Below are positions 31,151 through 41,998 of a stretch of 64,000 nucleotides of DNA, one piece after another (positions within the stretch are counted from its first letter, which is position 1; every line of letters starts with the position of its first letter). The translations under genes were made by a program, and so were the position numbers. Source of the stretch: Symbiodinium natans (lineage: Eukaryota; Sar; Dinophyceae; Suessiales; Symbiodiniaceae); the NCBI GenBank assembly GCA_905221605.1, contig CAJNDS010000835.1:62001-126000 (forward strand), written 5' to 3'. The notes below the pieces were generated by a model. The model was not told the origin of the DNA, did no database searches, and worked only from the letters and a program-made list of their open reading frames with translations.

Positions 31151-34100
31151 CAGCTCCGCCTTCCTTTGTATCTGGATTGGTTTCAGTGTCACTCCAGCCG
31201 TTGAGCTCGAACTCGATGGGCTCATCCTGATTCAGGGCTTGGGGTTTGAATTTAGGCCTAAGGGCTTGAATTTAGGGTGTAGGGCTTGTGGGCCCTGTGG
31301 GGGGCCTCCATCGTACTGCCAGAAAGAGCTTAACCCGCACGAAGAAACAGGCAAAGCATCACGCACGTTCACGCGAACACCCGCAAACCCACGCAATCCC
31401 AAACAAAACACACTTTGACATACACATACACCACACGCAATGCAAGCGGAAATCAGATAACCAACCCTAACACCCGAGAAGTGTGAACCCTAAACCCTAA
31501 AACCCTAAAACCCTAAACCCCTAAAACCCTAAACCCTAACCCTCAGTTGCCGGGGGCCCCGCGGCCGGCGGGAAGTCTTTGGCCGCCGGCGCTGGCTTCT
31601 GAGGCGCCTGGGCTTGGGGCGAAAGGGGGGCCTCAACCCCTGAAGGAGGGAAACCTGAAGCTGTCTGATGGTTTAGGGTTTAGGGTTTAGGGTTTAGGCT
31701 TTTGGGTTTTGGGTTTAGGATTTAGGGAGACAAAAGGCCCCTTGATTAGGCACCAGGCCTTAGGCAGATTAAGGTATCTAGGGCTGTGGATGGATTGATG
31801 GATTGAATTGAGGCGCATGCCAAAACTGCTGGGGCACCGGAGCCCTCGCCAACGATCCCTGAAGGCATGGCGCCACGAAGCTTTACAGAACCCTAAGTCC
31901 TAAGCCCCAGAAGCCTAAACCCTAAAACTCCTGAACCCTACAACTCTAAACCCCTAGAACCCCGGACCCCTGAACACTTTAAACTAACCCCGCAAAGAAC
32001 CCCGCCTTGGCCCCCCCCCACTCTGCCGCGCCTTCGTCTCGGAGGACTCTTGTGGCTCCTCCCGCGCCACGAAGAATTTCAACACCCTAAACCCTCAGTC
32101 GCAGGGGTTGAGGGTTTAGGGTTGGGGGCCGTGGGGCACTGTACAAGTGAGCTTTCAGCTAAAGGCTAATACGAAAGCAGCCGGAACAGCAGAGCACCCC
32201 CGACCCCTCAAGTTGGGCCATGTACCCTCGACTCTCAGCCATATTGACAAACCGTTGCAACCCTAAACCCTTTTTTGCTTCAGGGCTCCGGGATTCTCTG
32301 GCCTGTGAGGATCGAAGCCAATGCGATTTGCGGCAACCCTAAACCCCAAACCCTAAGGAAGCCCTTCACCATCGACGGCGGCCAACCCAGTCCTGGTTGG
32401 GCGAATAACCTGGCTGGTCTCATATGGGAGGTGTTTAGGGCTTAGGGTTTAGGGCTCCTATTGCAACATGGCTACCGAAAACCCTAGACCCGATGAGCCC
32501 TAACCCTCAATCCAAACTAAAGGCAGCACAAAGTTAGAAAAGTGAGGCCCGCACATGTGGGGCATTTCCCAAAATGGCGGGGTGCGGGGGGGCGGGGGGG
32601 TGGTACCCCAATTCTTCGCCAAAATGCTAGGCCTTCTAGTGGAGCCCCCGAAAAGGTAACTGCGAGCCCCGGTTTACTGCGCAGGGCTTAGGGTCTACAA
32701 AACCTTTGGGTTCAGGGCATAAGGGGACTCCGGCTCACCCTAAACCCTCAACCCGCAAACCCCCTAAAACTGTTTGGGGCTGAGGGTTTAACCCTAAACC
32801 CTTAAAACCAAATACCCCTAAATCGTAAACAAGCGGTGGGGCTGTATCAAGCAGACTTCTGTGGGTCATAGGGATTCGTTTATGCGTACAGGGGGCCATA
32901 CCGCAGGAAAACTGTGTGCAAATCAACACCAAAGACCTACACCCTAAACACCCTAAACCCCCAACCCTAAACACGCTGAACCCCAAACACCCTAAACCCT
33001 CAACCCTGGACACCCTGAACCCTAAACACCCTAAACACCCCACACCCTCAACCCTCAGCCACGCTTCACGGCCAGGCCTTCGTAAAGCACGGAGTCGGAG
33101 CTCGCGCGCATCAAGCAGTTGCTTGAGAAGCCATCTGGGCGGGTTTCGGGTGTAGGGTTTCGGGCTTTTAGGGTTTAGGGCTTAGTCCAGCACGCAACTT
33201 TCAGCCTGAGGCACAGCGTGGGTTGCTTAAGATCCGAGCCTGCATTAGCAGGGGAGCCATCCTCAACAAGTTCGATGAACGTGTTGCGCAGCACCTTTCG
33301 GCATCGGGGGATCTGGATTTTGGGGCCAGGCTGGTTCATGATGAGAATGGCTTCTAAAATAAAAAATACTACCAATAATAAAAGCACTTATAATACAATA
33401 ATAATAATAATAATAATAACACTAGTCGTTCTTACTATTCTTTGATTATCATTATCATTATTGCTACTATTATTTATAATTATAATTTTTATTATTTCTA
33501 TTCAGGGAATAGTGTGATGGACCTTGGCAGTTCTTTCGGCTCCTCGTGCACCTGCCTCCCTCTGGCGACACTGTGCCTTAAGCCCTTGACTTAAGCGCTG
33601 ACCACTCTAGGGTGTAAGGTTTAATTGAGAGGTACCCTGCAAAAACAAAGCAGGGAAGAGGGTCGATCTGGTCACTTCTCTAAGCTATGGTCCCTTGTGG
33701 GGTCCTGATTATTTGAGGCGGCGCCTTGTTGTCTAAAGCACCCAAAAGGGGACCAGAATTTAGAGAACTGGCCATCCAGCAGCTTCTGGCCGAGGGCACC
33801 CAGCGTCCGTTGCATGGCCTTTGCTCCTGACGGGGCTCGAGACCCGGAAATGATCGCATTCACGCGGGGCAGCACAAGAAGCAGAATCCTTCTGGACTGA
33901 CTCCATCACGTCCTGACAGCAGAAATGGCCCACTTGGGATCCATCTTAAAGATGCGCCACTTGCGGGCGAGGGGGCATTTCTGCTAGATAGGTCTATTTG
34001 GGGTGCAGGCTATGTTGGCCTTGTCATGCTCTACGGTACAGCCGCAAACGCAGAGCACTGAGTGAAACGAGCTTGTTGAAGTGCGGCGCGTGTTGCCGCA

Positions 34101-34275
34101 CGAGCCCGGGTTAGAAGAGCTGCCCCAGTCCTGGACGATCTCTGCGAAAGAATTTCGGTTGGCAAATGCTGTAACGAAGATGGTGAAGATGTGTGGACTG
34201 ACCACACGAAAGGGGGGGGTACCTGGCACACAGACTTCGAGGATCACACTGATCATACCCTAAATCCTATCCAGC
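31151..34275. other. Transition from ITR-rich to ITR-poor DNA; no gene recognised
   Basis: Small tracts occur at about 31480-31545, 31672-31700, 32095-32125 and 32930-33055 (CACCCTAAA variants). An AT-rich ATA/AAT microsatellite region lies at 33355-33510. Telomere-like tracts become rare to the right of 33.2 kb. Short frames show no recognisable domain. Confidence 0.5.
33667..33775. repeat. Foldback element, family 1 (copy 1)
   Basis: Imperfect inverted arms of ~36 bp (TGGTCACTTCTCTAAGCTAT... and its complement at 33740-33774) flank a ~37-bp loop. The arms and the internal GGTCCTGATTA are shared with the element at 40113-40219, so this is a dispersed MITE-like family of about 107 bp. Confidence 0.82.
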
Positions 34276-34396
34276 TTAGGGTTTATAGGGTTAGGGTTTA
34301 GGGTTTAGGGTTTGGGGTTTAGGGTTTAGGGTTTAGGGTTTAGGGTTTAGGGTTTAGGGTTTAGGGTTTAGGGTTTAGGGTTTAGGGTTTAGGGTC
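34276..34396 (+). repeat. Interstitial telomere-like tract (TTTAGGG)
   Basis: About 16 units; the last long telomere-like tract before the gene-family zone. Confidence 0.96.
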
Positions 34397-35660
34397 ACTC
34401 CCATCTAGCAGCCTTAACAAGCCACTGAAGCAGCATCAAGTCCCGCCGGCTCGACAAGTCGACACTTCTGCCTCTGCACCGATCCCTAGCTACCATGGAG
34501 CCCAAACAGCCAGTTGGAACCAGGCCAGGGAGTCGGCTCGTGGGCAGCTCTCTGACTTGCGGTCTCCCTTCTTGTAGTTCTGGAAGCCCAAACGGGCGCA
34601 TTTCATTTGGAACCCGAAATGTGTGTTAGGGCACCCCCCCATGCATTACACTCACCAGTATCCCCTAAGGAGCCCTTTCGGACACCGAAACCATACCAAA
34701 ACCCGAGCTGCTGCGGGGTGCTAGACTGAGGCAATCAGCAGCGTTTCGACCATCTAGGGTAAGAGGTCTGGGGGTTTAGACTTCAGGGTTAAGGCCTGGC
34801 AGCTCAACTCAGCTTTTGCTAGCGATGGCCATGGCCTGCAAAGGGGACCTCTGCTCTAGGCTCTTGCTTGCGCTCACGGAGACGCATCTCAGCTTCTCTG
34901 AAGCTCAGATGCCTTAGAGATTCTGGGGGGCAGCATGAATGTCCACATGAGGCCTTCTCCCAATCCGCCGAGGCCTTAGGCCGTAGGCCTCCCCAACAGC
35001 CCTGACCACTTGCGCGCCCCTCGTTGGCCTCTTCTTTTGGTACCCTCCCTAGCCAACACGTGTGCGGAAGGCGACCGTGCGTCAGGACTAGAGGGCAGTT
35101 TGGGCTCGGCCACAGGCCCCCACCGTGCCCCCACCCACCCCCCCCACCCTATGACCGGTGGGTGCCGTCGTTGCGGACTCCACATGCTCAGGGGGTGCGC
35201 TGGGCCAGGCCGAGGAAGGTCGTGTAGCGTTAAAATTATAAGCCCTTTGAATCCAAGAAGCTGCAAAGCATGTGCCAAAAACTCAAAAGGTCTGTCAAAA
35301 AGGTCAGCACCCACATCCCCGCGGCGACACTTTGCGCTCAGGTCCCGGAAATTTCTGTGGCACCTTGCAGGCAACTTGGGCACAGGCGCAGACTGAAGGC
35401 AGAAGCTCGGGCGTTCCGAGGCGCGAGGCGCGAGCTGCGCAACAAGCCCTGCTCGCGCACCTTTTACTCGCTTGGCTTCAACTTCAACTGTCCCAGCAGA
35501 GCTGCTTCTTTGTAGAGTCGAGGGCGGAGAAGATTGTACCGTACGGCAGCTTGTACCGAAAGTGGAAAAGTTTTGCTGTACAGCAGGATGTACTGTGTTG
35601 CTTCGCAACATTTGATACGAGGCAGACTCGACGTGTTGATTCGAAGGCAGTTATTCAACA
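34397..35660. other. Unique DNA with overlapping open frames; no gene recognised
   Basis: Frames of 211 codons (minus, 34976-35611) and 128 codons (plus, 35010-35396) overlap in antisense. Neither has a recognisable domain. The high GC content makes chance open frames likely. Confidence 0.35.
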
Positions 35661-35664
35661 CAGA

Positions 35665-35895
35665 AGAGAAAGCGGCTCGTTGCGACTAGACTCTAGACCT
35701 TTACTTCGTTGCCCCCGAGAACTGATCTCACGGAGTGACGTCGTGCTTCGTTTGAAGCTGAACAGAAGCGGCTCTTGCAGGGCACAGCTTCGGCATGTGC
35801 TGATACGTGCAGCTTGCCTTGCGGAGTGACGTCGTACTTTCATATGAAGCACACATCAGGTTGCCACAAGGACGGCTGCCACAGGAAACTTTGAA
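35665..35895. repeat. Dispersed repeat R, copies 1 and 2 (partial)
   Basis: Two partial copies of a ~190-250 bp repeat marked by GACTAGACTCTAGACC and GGAGTGACGTCGT-CTTCGTTTGAAGC. The second copy, at 35815-35895, includes the CAGGTTGCC-ACA-GG part. Confidence 0.7.
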
Positions 35896-35899
35896 AGTA

Positions 35900-37340
35900 T
35901 CAGCATCAGCACAATTTGCACCCAAGGGGGGGAGGTGGGCGGGAAACCGAAGGCTTAGGACTCAGCGGGCAATGACAGAGTTTGTGCAGGGTTTCGGCGG
36001 CGCACCCACACAAAGCCACAGGAAGCATGAGCAAAAAACTCAGGCCTTTTTGTATTTGCTGTAGGGCTCCAAAACAGTACCGCGAGCTTGGCAAACGATT
36101 TGGCGCGATGCTGCTGTCCAAACATGCACAGAGCTGGGTCTAAATAGTAGGGGCATGTCCCGGTGTCCCAGCCCCGCCTGTGTTACACACGTATGTCGCG
36201 CCCTCTTGTTTCATACGTCTGTCGTGGGGTTTGTCGTGGCTGTTTCGCGCGCTGTCTAAATGCCTATGTAGTCGAAGGTTGCTGTTCCAAGAAGGGGCTT
36301 GTCGCAAAGGCTTGTCGCAGGTTTGCAGCGGACGCTGATTGTCGCAAGCAGAACGGCTTTGCTACAAACCGTACGTCGCGGAAAGACGCCCGGGAGCCAG
36401 TTGCATACCCAGACTTTTTGAATGGTGGCCTCCCTTTTTGGGGATCCCATTGTAAGAAGCAGGAGACCCTACCTGGAGAGCGATCCGTACCCCTCATGGC
36501 CCTTAATACCAGGCCTTCAGGGCCTCGGGGGTTCTGAGTTGGTACGCTCGCACGCAGGGAGACCTCTGAACCCCTCTTTGCAAGTCCAGCCCTGTTCCAC
36601 CCCCCCTAAACCCTAAACTCTAAACCCATCGCCCAGCCCAGTCCCCTTGCGCTCCTTGCGCGCCCATCGACCCCGCCCAGCAGCAGGAGCATCAGGGTTT
36701 AGGGTTTGGGGTTTGAGGGCTTCAGGGCCTTGTGCGTTTCTCCGAAAGTTCCTCTTCCAAGCCTCCACCGCGGATACTCGAAAAAGGCTCAGATAGACAC
36801 TAGGTAGAGACCTCGAGAACACACACTACCCAGGATGGTTCCGAAATTGGGGTTCCCATGCGTTTCCCCCTCTCTACCCCCCCCCTCTCTACCCCCCCCC
36901 CCCCGAAATCCATGGAAAAGTGCAGAGTCTCAGACGAAACCCCCTTCTCAAGTTAGGGAGGTTTCGCACAAGAAACGCGAAAGGGTGCACTTAACAATGC
37001 CCCCTTAGGTGGATGAGACGACATCGATATCTACACAAAAGCCCACTCTGAGAGTGTTTGCTTCGCTTGAAGCATTCGGCAACTCCCAGACATCGTAAAG
37101 CCTTAAAGTCGAGACAATACTTGTGAGCAAACGGCAGCACACGTTAATCCCATGTGAGTGAGATGGAGCCTCATGGATGTTGATTACATAGACGCATGCT
37201 GCCAATCGCTCACAAGCCCCAGGCAATTGCCTGCTGCTCTTGATAAATCATAAAATGAACCTGCAATCCAAGATTTATACCCTGCTTTTACCCTAAATCT
37301 CTAACCCTACACCCTAAATCCCACACTCCCTCCTCTTCGT
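35900..37340. other. Unique DNA, no gene recognised
   Basis: GC-rich sequence with C runs near 36880-36905 and a short TTTAGGG fragment at 36694-36715. A plus frame of 124 codons (36163-36537) is Cys/Arg-rich and has no recognisable domain. Confidence 0.4.
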
Positions 37341-37346
37341 GCTCAC

Positions 37347-37397
37347 TCGGCTGATGGACGTCGCAAGGCTGGCCATAGCCGTGACCATGTGCGTGAC
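37347..37397 (-). other. Unit A, conserved block 3 (putative exon)
   Basis: Minus-strand peptide VTHMVTAMASLATSISR, followed directly by a GTGAGC splice-donor-like hexamer (gctcac at 37341-37346). Differences from the other copies are largely at third codon positions. Confidence 0.55.
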
Positions 37398-37562
37398 CTC
37401 GCAAGCACAGAAGCTACCAAACGGCAGTTCTCTGAATTCGGGTTTAGGGGTTTGCGGCTTAGGCTGTTCAAGGTTGGGGTAGTATCACCCCTCCTGTGGG
37501 ACCAGTACAGCCCCTCAGCCCCTCTTCAAGACAGCACAAGCGAGTCTCAACCACTCAGAGTG

Positions 37563-37625
37563 CTGTGTGCTGGCCTTCCCTCGCCAGGTCTTCTTCTTCT
37601 CAACCCGCACTTCGGGGAGGACTCC
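37563..37625 (-). other. Unit A, conserved block 2 (putative exon)
   Basis: Minus-strand peptide GVLPEVRVEKKKTWRGKAS. It is preceded by an AG|G acceptor-like site after a non-conserved spacer of variable length, as in the other units. Confidence 0.5.
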
Positions 37626-37641
37626 TCACGACCGTTCCCCG

Positions 37642-37965
37642 TCAAGATACGTGCAGTGTCACAGCAGTCAAACACCTGTCACCTTCTCTGATACCAAATC
37701 TTTTTTCTGCATCCGAGGCGCCAGCACGAACGAAATCCTCGTCGTCATCGTTCCAGCAGGTTCGCACCCGATAGCGCCCAATGGATGAGCCCTTCCTGGC
37801 GGGTATATGGCAGACCGGGAGGCCCTCGCTGAGCTCGCCAGGATTGCCTGGCATCGGGTCCAGCCTCGCGCAGAGCTGCGCAAACGCCTCCGCATCCAGG
37901 CAGTTCACGCGCCCGAAGCGCGGTGCGCTGCTTCCGGTGGCGGTCGCGTGCTCGTTCGAGGGCAT
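37642..37965 (-). CDS. Unit A: small conserved protein (family of five)
   Basis: Not recognised. It shares the family core PRFGRVNCLDAEAFAQL...LDPMPGNPGELSEGLPVC and the acidic tail CWNDDDEDF-AGASD with units B-E. The chosen start is the ATG at 37963-37965, because the MAGWT start of other copies lies further upstream here (about 38222), has become GTG, and is separated from the core by an in-frame stop. The frame ends 26 codons beyond GASD, inside a spacer that varies in length between copies, so the true 3' end may be spliced. The leader 12-mer lies 74 bp upstream. It may be a shortened functional copy or a decaying one. Confidence 0.5.
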   Translation of the reverse strand: MPSNEHATATGSSAPRFGRVNCLDAEAFAQLCARLDPMPGNPGELSEGLPVCHIPARKGSSIGRYRVRTCWNDDDEDFVRAGASDAEKRFGIREGDRCLTAVTLHVS

Positions 37966-38038
37966 CACGGCAGTCAGCACCAGCTCACCGTCGTTGATTG
38001 CTTTCTCCTACTCGCCGATGCTTGTCGGCATTTCTGCC

Positions 38039-38050
38039 AGAGCCGAAACA
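38039..38050 (-). other. Unit A leader motif TGTTTCGGCTCT
   Basis: This 12-mer is identical upstream of block 1 in all five units. It resembles the 3' half of the dinoflagellate spliced leader (TTTTGGCTCAAG). Confidence 0.5.
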
Positions 38051-38307
38051 TCGGTGGATGCCGAAGGTGCAGTGCTTCGCAAGATTGGGTCTCTATTGCG
38101 GTAGTGTGAAGCTTCGGCGGCACAAAGTTGCACAAATGACACGACTCGAGCACACCTTTTTGCTCTCGCGTTTCTCGTCTCGGCTTCGACTTTAACGCAT
38201 CGTCGGGGGTCCACCCTGCCACTGCGCAGCTTGGGTTGGATTCCCACCTTGACAGGCTCCGTCCCTTGAGAAAAGATGTTGCCGTAACCGGACGGCGGCA
38301 AGACAGA

Positions 38308-38525
38308 AAGACGAAGCGGCTTGCTGCGACTAGACTCGACTAGACTAGACCCTCTAGATCATCATCAAAGCCTCTGTTGCTTCGCAGAAGTCGTCTTGCG
38401 AACTGACGTCGTACTTCGTTTGAAGCACGCAGCAGGTTGCCCCAAATTGAGAAAAAAGCTGCTGCCACAGGAAACACGGAAGGTTACCGCTTGTGAGCAA
38501 GGCGGCGCACGCATAAATGCGTGTA
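38308..38525. repeat. Dispersed repeat R, copy 3
   Basis: Contains GCGACTAGACTC, ACTGACGTCGTACTTCGTTT-GAAGCACGCAGCAGGTTGCCC and a right part with GTGAGCAAGGCGGCGCAC. Its minus-strand frame reads CCVLQTKYDVSSQD. Confidence 0.75.
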
Positions 38526-39289
38526 CCTAATGCTTCAAAGCGAGGGGTGCATTTAAATGTGCCACTCCTGCGCATGCAGTATCTAAGCTTTAACCTCTGT
38601 TGAGACAGCATGTTATGCTGACGATTCCACCGGTTTTAGGTGGGGAAAAATCTCGGGCGGCCCCCCCACACACAAGATCCCCGAAAAAACAGCTCTGCGA
38701 AGCTGTTGGCCTACTTAGGGGCTCTTAGTGCTTGAGGCACATCTGAAGGGCCTCGGGGTGAGATGCTGTTGTTCCACTGAAAGAATGCTTGACAAGCTGC
38801 TTCATGCGGCCTAAAGGATTGTTTGAAAAAAATGAGACTTGCACGAGGGGGGTGCGCATGAGAGAGGTGGTGTTTAGGCTGGGAGGGCTCGAAGCCCACC
38901 TCTGGAATTCCCAGATATGGGAATGCCACCTTGCGGAAGCCAGGAGCACTTTTGAGAAACTCTTGCAGCCCATGGCAAAATGGAAAATGGCTTCTTGCAA
39001 ACATGTGCTTCTGAAAGGCAGAACCTTGTTTTACCTATCAATTATAAAGCCGGTTCTTTATTGCACAACCTGAACAACTCAAACCCTTTGCAGAGAGCGG
39101 CACTTGCTGCCTCTCTTCGCGCCGCCGGGTGAAGGTGACCAAGACAGGACTCCAATCGATGGATCTGTCGAAACAGCACGAGCTTTCATCCGGCCGCCAC
39201 CTTCCCTGAAAAGGACATCAAAGGACATCTGGCCACCGCACCGAACAGCACATCAGGATTTTGCCAACTCCGCCGACTGGACCAGTCTA
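38526..39289. other. Unique DNA with one possible small ORF
   Basis: A plus frame at 38789-39073 (94 codons) and antisense frames of 91-97 codons overlap. None matches a known family. Confidence 0.35.
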
Positions 39290-39485
39290 AGCCCCTGTTG
39301 CTTGCCAGAACTTCTCTTGCGGAGCTGACGCCATACTTCGTTTAGGGTTTAGGGCTTAGGGTTTCAGCAGGTTGCCCAGCAAGTGGCCCCACAGGGAAGA
39401 AAAGCGGTGGAGGAACAAACTTCGAAAGTGACAGGCGAACCTCCTGTGAGCAAGGCGCGGCACACAAAAAATGTGCACATGATTA
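39290..39485. repeat. Dispersed repeat R, copy 4 (interrupted by telomere-like DNA)
   Basis: Same order of motifs as copy 6 (43485-43665), but with a TTTAGGG insertion in the middle of CTTCGTTT-GAAGCACACAG. The right part, GTGAGCAAGGCGCGGCACAC, is intact. Confidence 0.8.
39341..39364 (+). repeat. 24-bp telomere-like insertion in repeat R
   Basis: TTTAGGGTTTAGGGCTTAGG plus GTTT replaces about 10 bp (GAAGCACACA) present in paralogous copies 3, 6 and 7. The left junction falls at a shared TTT and the right one at CAG. Confidence 0.9.
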
Positions 39486-40112
39486 GTGCCTCATGTGTCT
39501 CAGTTGCACTTTGACTCCACCTGAAGTTGCTTTAGTCTCTTCAGTGCCCTGCCATATATCTCACAGGTCCCAGATAGACCAGACGGGTAGACAAATCCCT
39601 GGAAAAGTCTGGAGGATCTCATGAGGACAGATCTGGCAAAGCATACTGTAAGGGTCCAAAATGAACCTTTTCGGACTGCACTCTAGCATCTTCCTTCAGC
39701 TCAAGGTACCAAAAGGCGTCTGATTTAGATCACTTTAGATCAACCCCAGTATCATGCAGTGGACACGGAAGCACATCCCATGAAAGCCCCGAAGACTGGC
39801 CTGAAGACTGGACTTCCAAATGGAGATCCCTACGCCCTGAACCCCTGTCAAAGAAGAGCAGCAAGTACTAGACCTAGACCCCCCCCCCGCCCCTAGACCA
39901 TGTTCTGCTGCCCAAATCGTCCAGCATGAGGGTTTCAAAGTAAACGGCGCAAAGCTCTTACAGAGCGGAAGCGAACCACTCCAGGGCTGCGTTCGATGGA
40001 TAGCTGGCTGGGCGACAAGTTGCTAGCACACATCTTGAGATCCTGTGAGCGCCAATTCGGCCGGTACCACGCCTCGATGCCCACCAGCTCCACCCATGGA
40101 CTGCCGTACAAG
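39486..40112. other. Unit B upstream part, no gene recognised
   Basis: The segment around 39895-40075 (CAAATCGTCCAGCATGAGGG ... GGCCGGTACCAC) is homologous to 44210-44340 in the unit C duplication. A C run lies at 39879-39887. Confidence 0.55.
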
Positions 40113-40219
40113 TTGGTCACTTCTCCACATGATGGCTCCTTTTTGTGGTCCTGATTAGAAGGTGACCCCTGTTAGCTAGTGTACCCAAAAGGGGCCATGA
40201 TCTGGAGAAGTGACCAGTT
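40113..40219. repeat. Foldback element, family 1 (copy 2)
   Basis: About 32-bp inverted arms (TTGGTCACTTCTCCACATGA... and complement at 40187-40218) share sequence with 33667-33775. The element is missing from the corresponding place in unit C (near 44345), so it is a post-duplication insertion or a deletion in C. Confidence 0.85.
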
Positions 40220-40377
40220 TAGAATCAGGGGTTCGGGTCTTGGTAATGTCTTAGGATTCTGCAGTAGTTCTGATTGGTAAGGAAAAGGCAGCAAAGCCAG
40301 CGTCATGTTCAAAATTAGTATCCGAGCACATCACCATTGCCTCGTGTGAAGCAACATTTCGTTGAAATGAAGCCAGT

Positions 40378-40572
40378 CGGAAGGCAGCCACAGAAGGGGC
40401 AAGAACGTCGACAACGTCAGCGAGAGCACACAAGAACGAAGAGAAAGCGGCTTGCTCTGTGACTAGACTCTAGACCGTCTACTCTGCTGCCTAGGAGAAC
40501 TCATCTTATGGAGTGACACAGCAGGTTGCCCCAAGGGGAAGAGAAGCGGCTGCCGCAGAGCACAGAATTTTC
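40378..40572. repeat. Dispersed repeat R, copy 5
   Basis: Contains AACGTCGACAACGTC, GACTAGACTCTAGACC, GGAGTGAC and CAGCAGGTTGCCCCAAGGGG. It has lost the CGTCGT...GAAGC part. Confidence 0.75.
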
Positions 40573-40853
40573 TGCACAGACGGGCTGAAATCAGCCTGGG
40601 CCAAGGCCCATGAGCGCACAAAAGATACTGATTTTTAGTTGCTCTTTTGCATGAAACTAGCTTTCCGCCAGCTTGCCAGCTCCGAAAGTGGAGAGCACAC
40701 CTTCCCAAAAATGCTGAGGACTGCACGGAGTTGTCCGCATCAGTTCAGAGACTGCCTGAACGTGGCCGCTGGGCCTCTGCTTGCACTGCCCGTCGGCCTT
40801 GGCGTCGTGCTCCCAATCTCAGGGCATCGCGGCTCGCTCCACTTCGCGCTCAC

Positions 40854-40905
40854 CCGGCTGATGGACGTCGCGAGACTTGCCACGGCCGTGACCATACGAG
40901 TGGCC
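40854..40905 (-). other. Unit B, conserved block 3 (putative exon)
   Basis: Minus-strand peptide ATRMVTAVASLATSISR, followed by GTGAGC (gctcac at 40848-40853). The DNA on the far side of the donor is also similar to unit C. Confidence 0.55.
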
Positions 40906-40959
40906 TGGCAAGAGGGCAGGCTACGTAGAAGGTCTCGACGATCACTCGACTCTTGATTT

Positions 40960-41640
40960 AAGCATATTTAAGCACACGTGGAAACCGGCACTAACCCATT
41001 TCTGCCACTTCCCCAGACTGCCTAACTGATATGTGCCACTTGCCCGGCCATCTGATTTTGCCCCACCTGCCACATTTGCCCCCACTAGTAATACTAATAA
41101 CACTCCCTTTAACACTATGAATTCATTACTTTGTTCCCTTCATTTGTAATATAATTAACGGGGAAGCGACCATTCACATTTTAATGTGATTTCTGGCTCA
41201 CGGATTCTATTGCATTTACACGTGCGTATATTTCGTACATATTATTATTTATTTGGTCCTTATAATTTCGTGCTTACATTTCTTGCAAATATAATTTAGT
41301 ATTTTTCATTTTCAAATTTATTATATTTTGCCCTTTTCTTTCCTTAGGAAATCCTGTATTCTTTCACTCATTCCTTTCTTGTTTCTATCTTCACGGGGCT
41401 GTAATATAATAATAAGTGCATTTGCCCCGTATTTTAGTGAAAGAGCAAATGAATGAACTAACTTCGTTCTCTTCGTCATTCATGCTTTCATTTACTATTC
41501 TTGTATTACCGCGTAAACGCCCTTATTATATTCTTATTGGGCGTTTACGCGGTAATACAAGAATAGTACATGAAAGCATGAATTTCGTTTATCGCGAAAA
41601 ACGCGCCATTCCCCACCGAAAGTTGGCTCCTGGATGCATT
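40960..41640. other. AT-rich block with perfect-stem palindrome (possible organellar insertion)
   Basis: Composition drops abruptly to AT-rich between about 41085 and 41600 while both flanks are GC-rich. The equivalent place in unit C (about 45170-45235) lacks it. It holds the palindrome at 41478-41582. No nuclear-type gene was recognised. Confidence 0.65.
41478..41582. repeat. Long inverted repeat, ~45-bp arms, 16-bp loop
   Basis: Arm ATTCATGCTTTCATTTACTA... to 41522 and its complement 41539-41582 are almost perfectly matched. The right arm contains GCGGTAATAC, the core of the universal SSU rRNA 530 loop. Dinoflagellate mitochondrial DNA is known for hairpins and fragmented rRNA genes. Confidence 0.8.
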
Positions 41641-41865
41641 TTTTGGGTGCCCCGCTGCAGTTTCGCACCGACACAGGCTTAGGACACTTGCGGCACTTGC
41701 GGCTTTGGGGTTCAGGGCTTAGTGCTCAACATTGCTCAACACACAAGATGCCTACGTGATCCAGCTTTGCTGTTCACACAATTCAAGCTACGGCATATTG
41801 GGGCTTTTCTTCGTATTCTCAGGTTCCCAACCGGACCCCGACCAAATCACACCCGCACTCAAAGT

Positions 41866-41934
41866 GCTCGCTGGCGGCTGGCCTTCACTCGCCAGGTCTT
41901 CGGCTTCTCAGTGCACACTTCGGGCAGGACTCCT
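41866..41934 (-). other. Unit B, conserved block 2 (putative exon)
   Basis: Minus-strand peptide GVLPEVCTEKPKTWRVKAS, preceded by CTTGCAG|G, a good acceptor-like site. Confidence 0.55.
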
Positions 41935-41998
41935 GCAAGGGGTCGCAGCTGTCAAGAACCGTCTAACACGTCATTGATGCACGCCGATGCAATGAATT

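Noticed and set aside
34976-35611. 211-codon minus-strand frame as a gene
   Set aside because: No recognisable domain, similar-length frames on the other strand, and no duplicate copy for testing selection. Left as unassigned.
37642-37980. Starting unit A at 37980
   Set aside because: That codon is GTG and follows an in-frame stop closely; the next ATG at 37965 is the better start.
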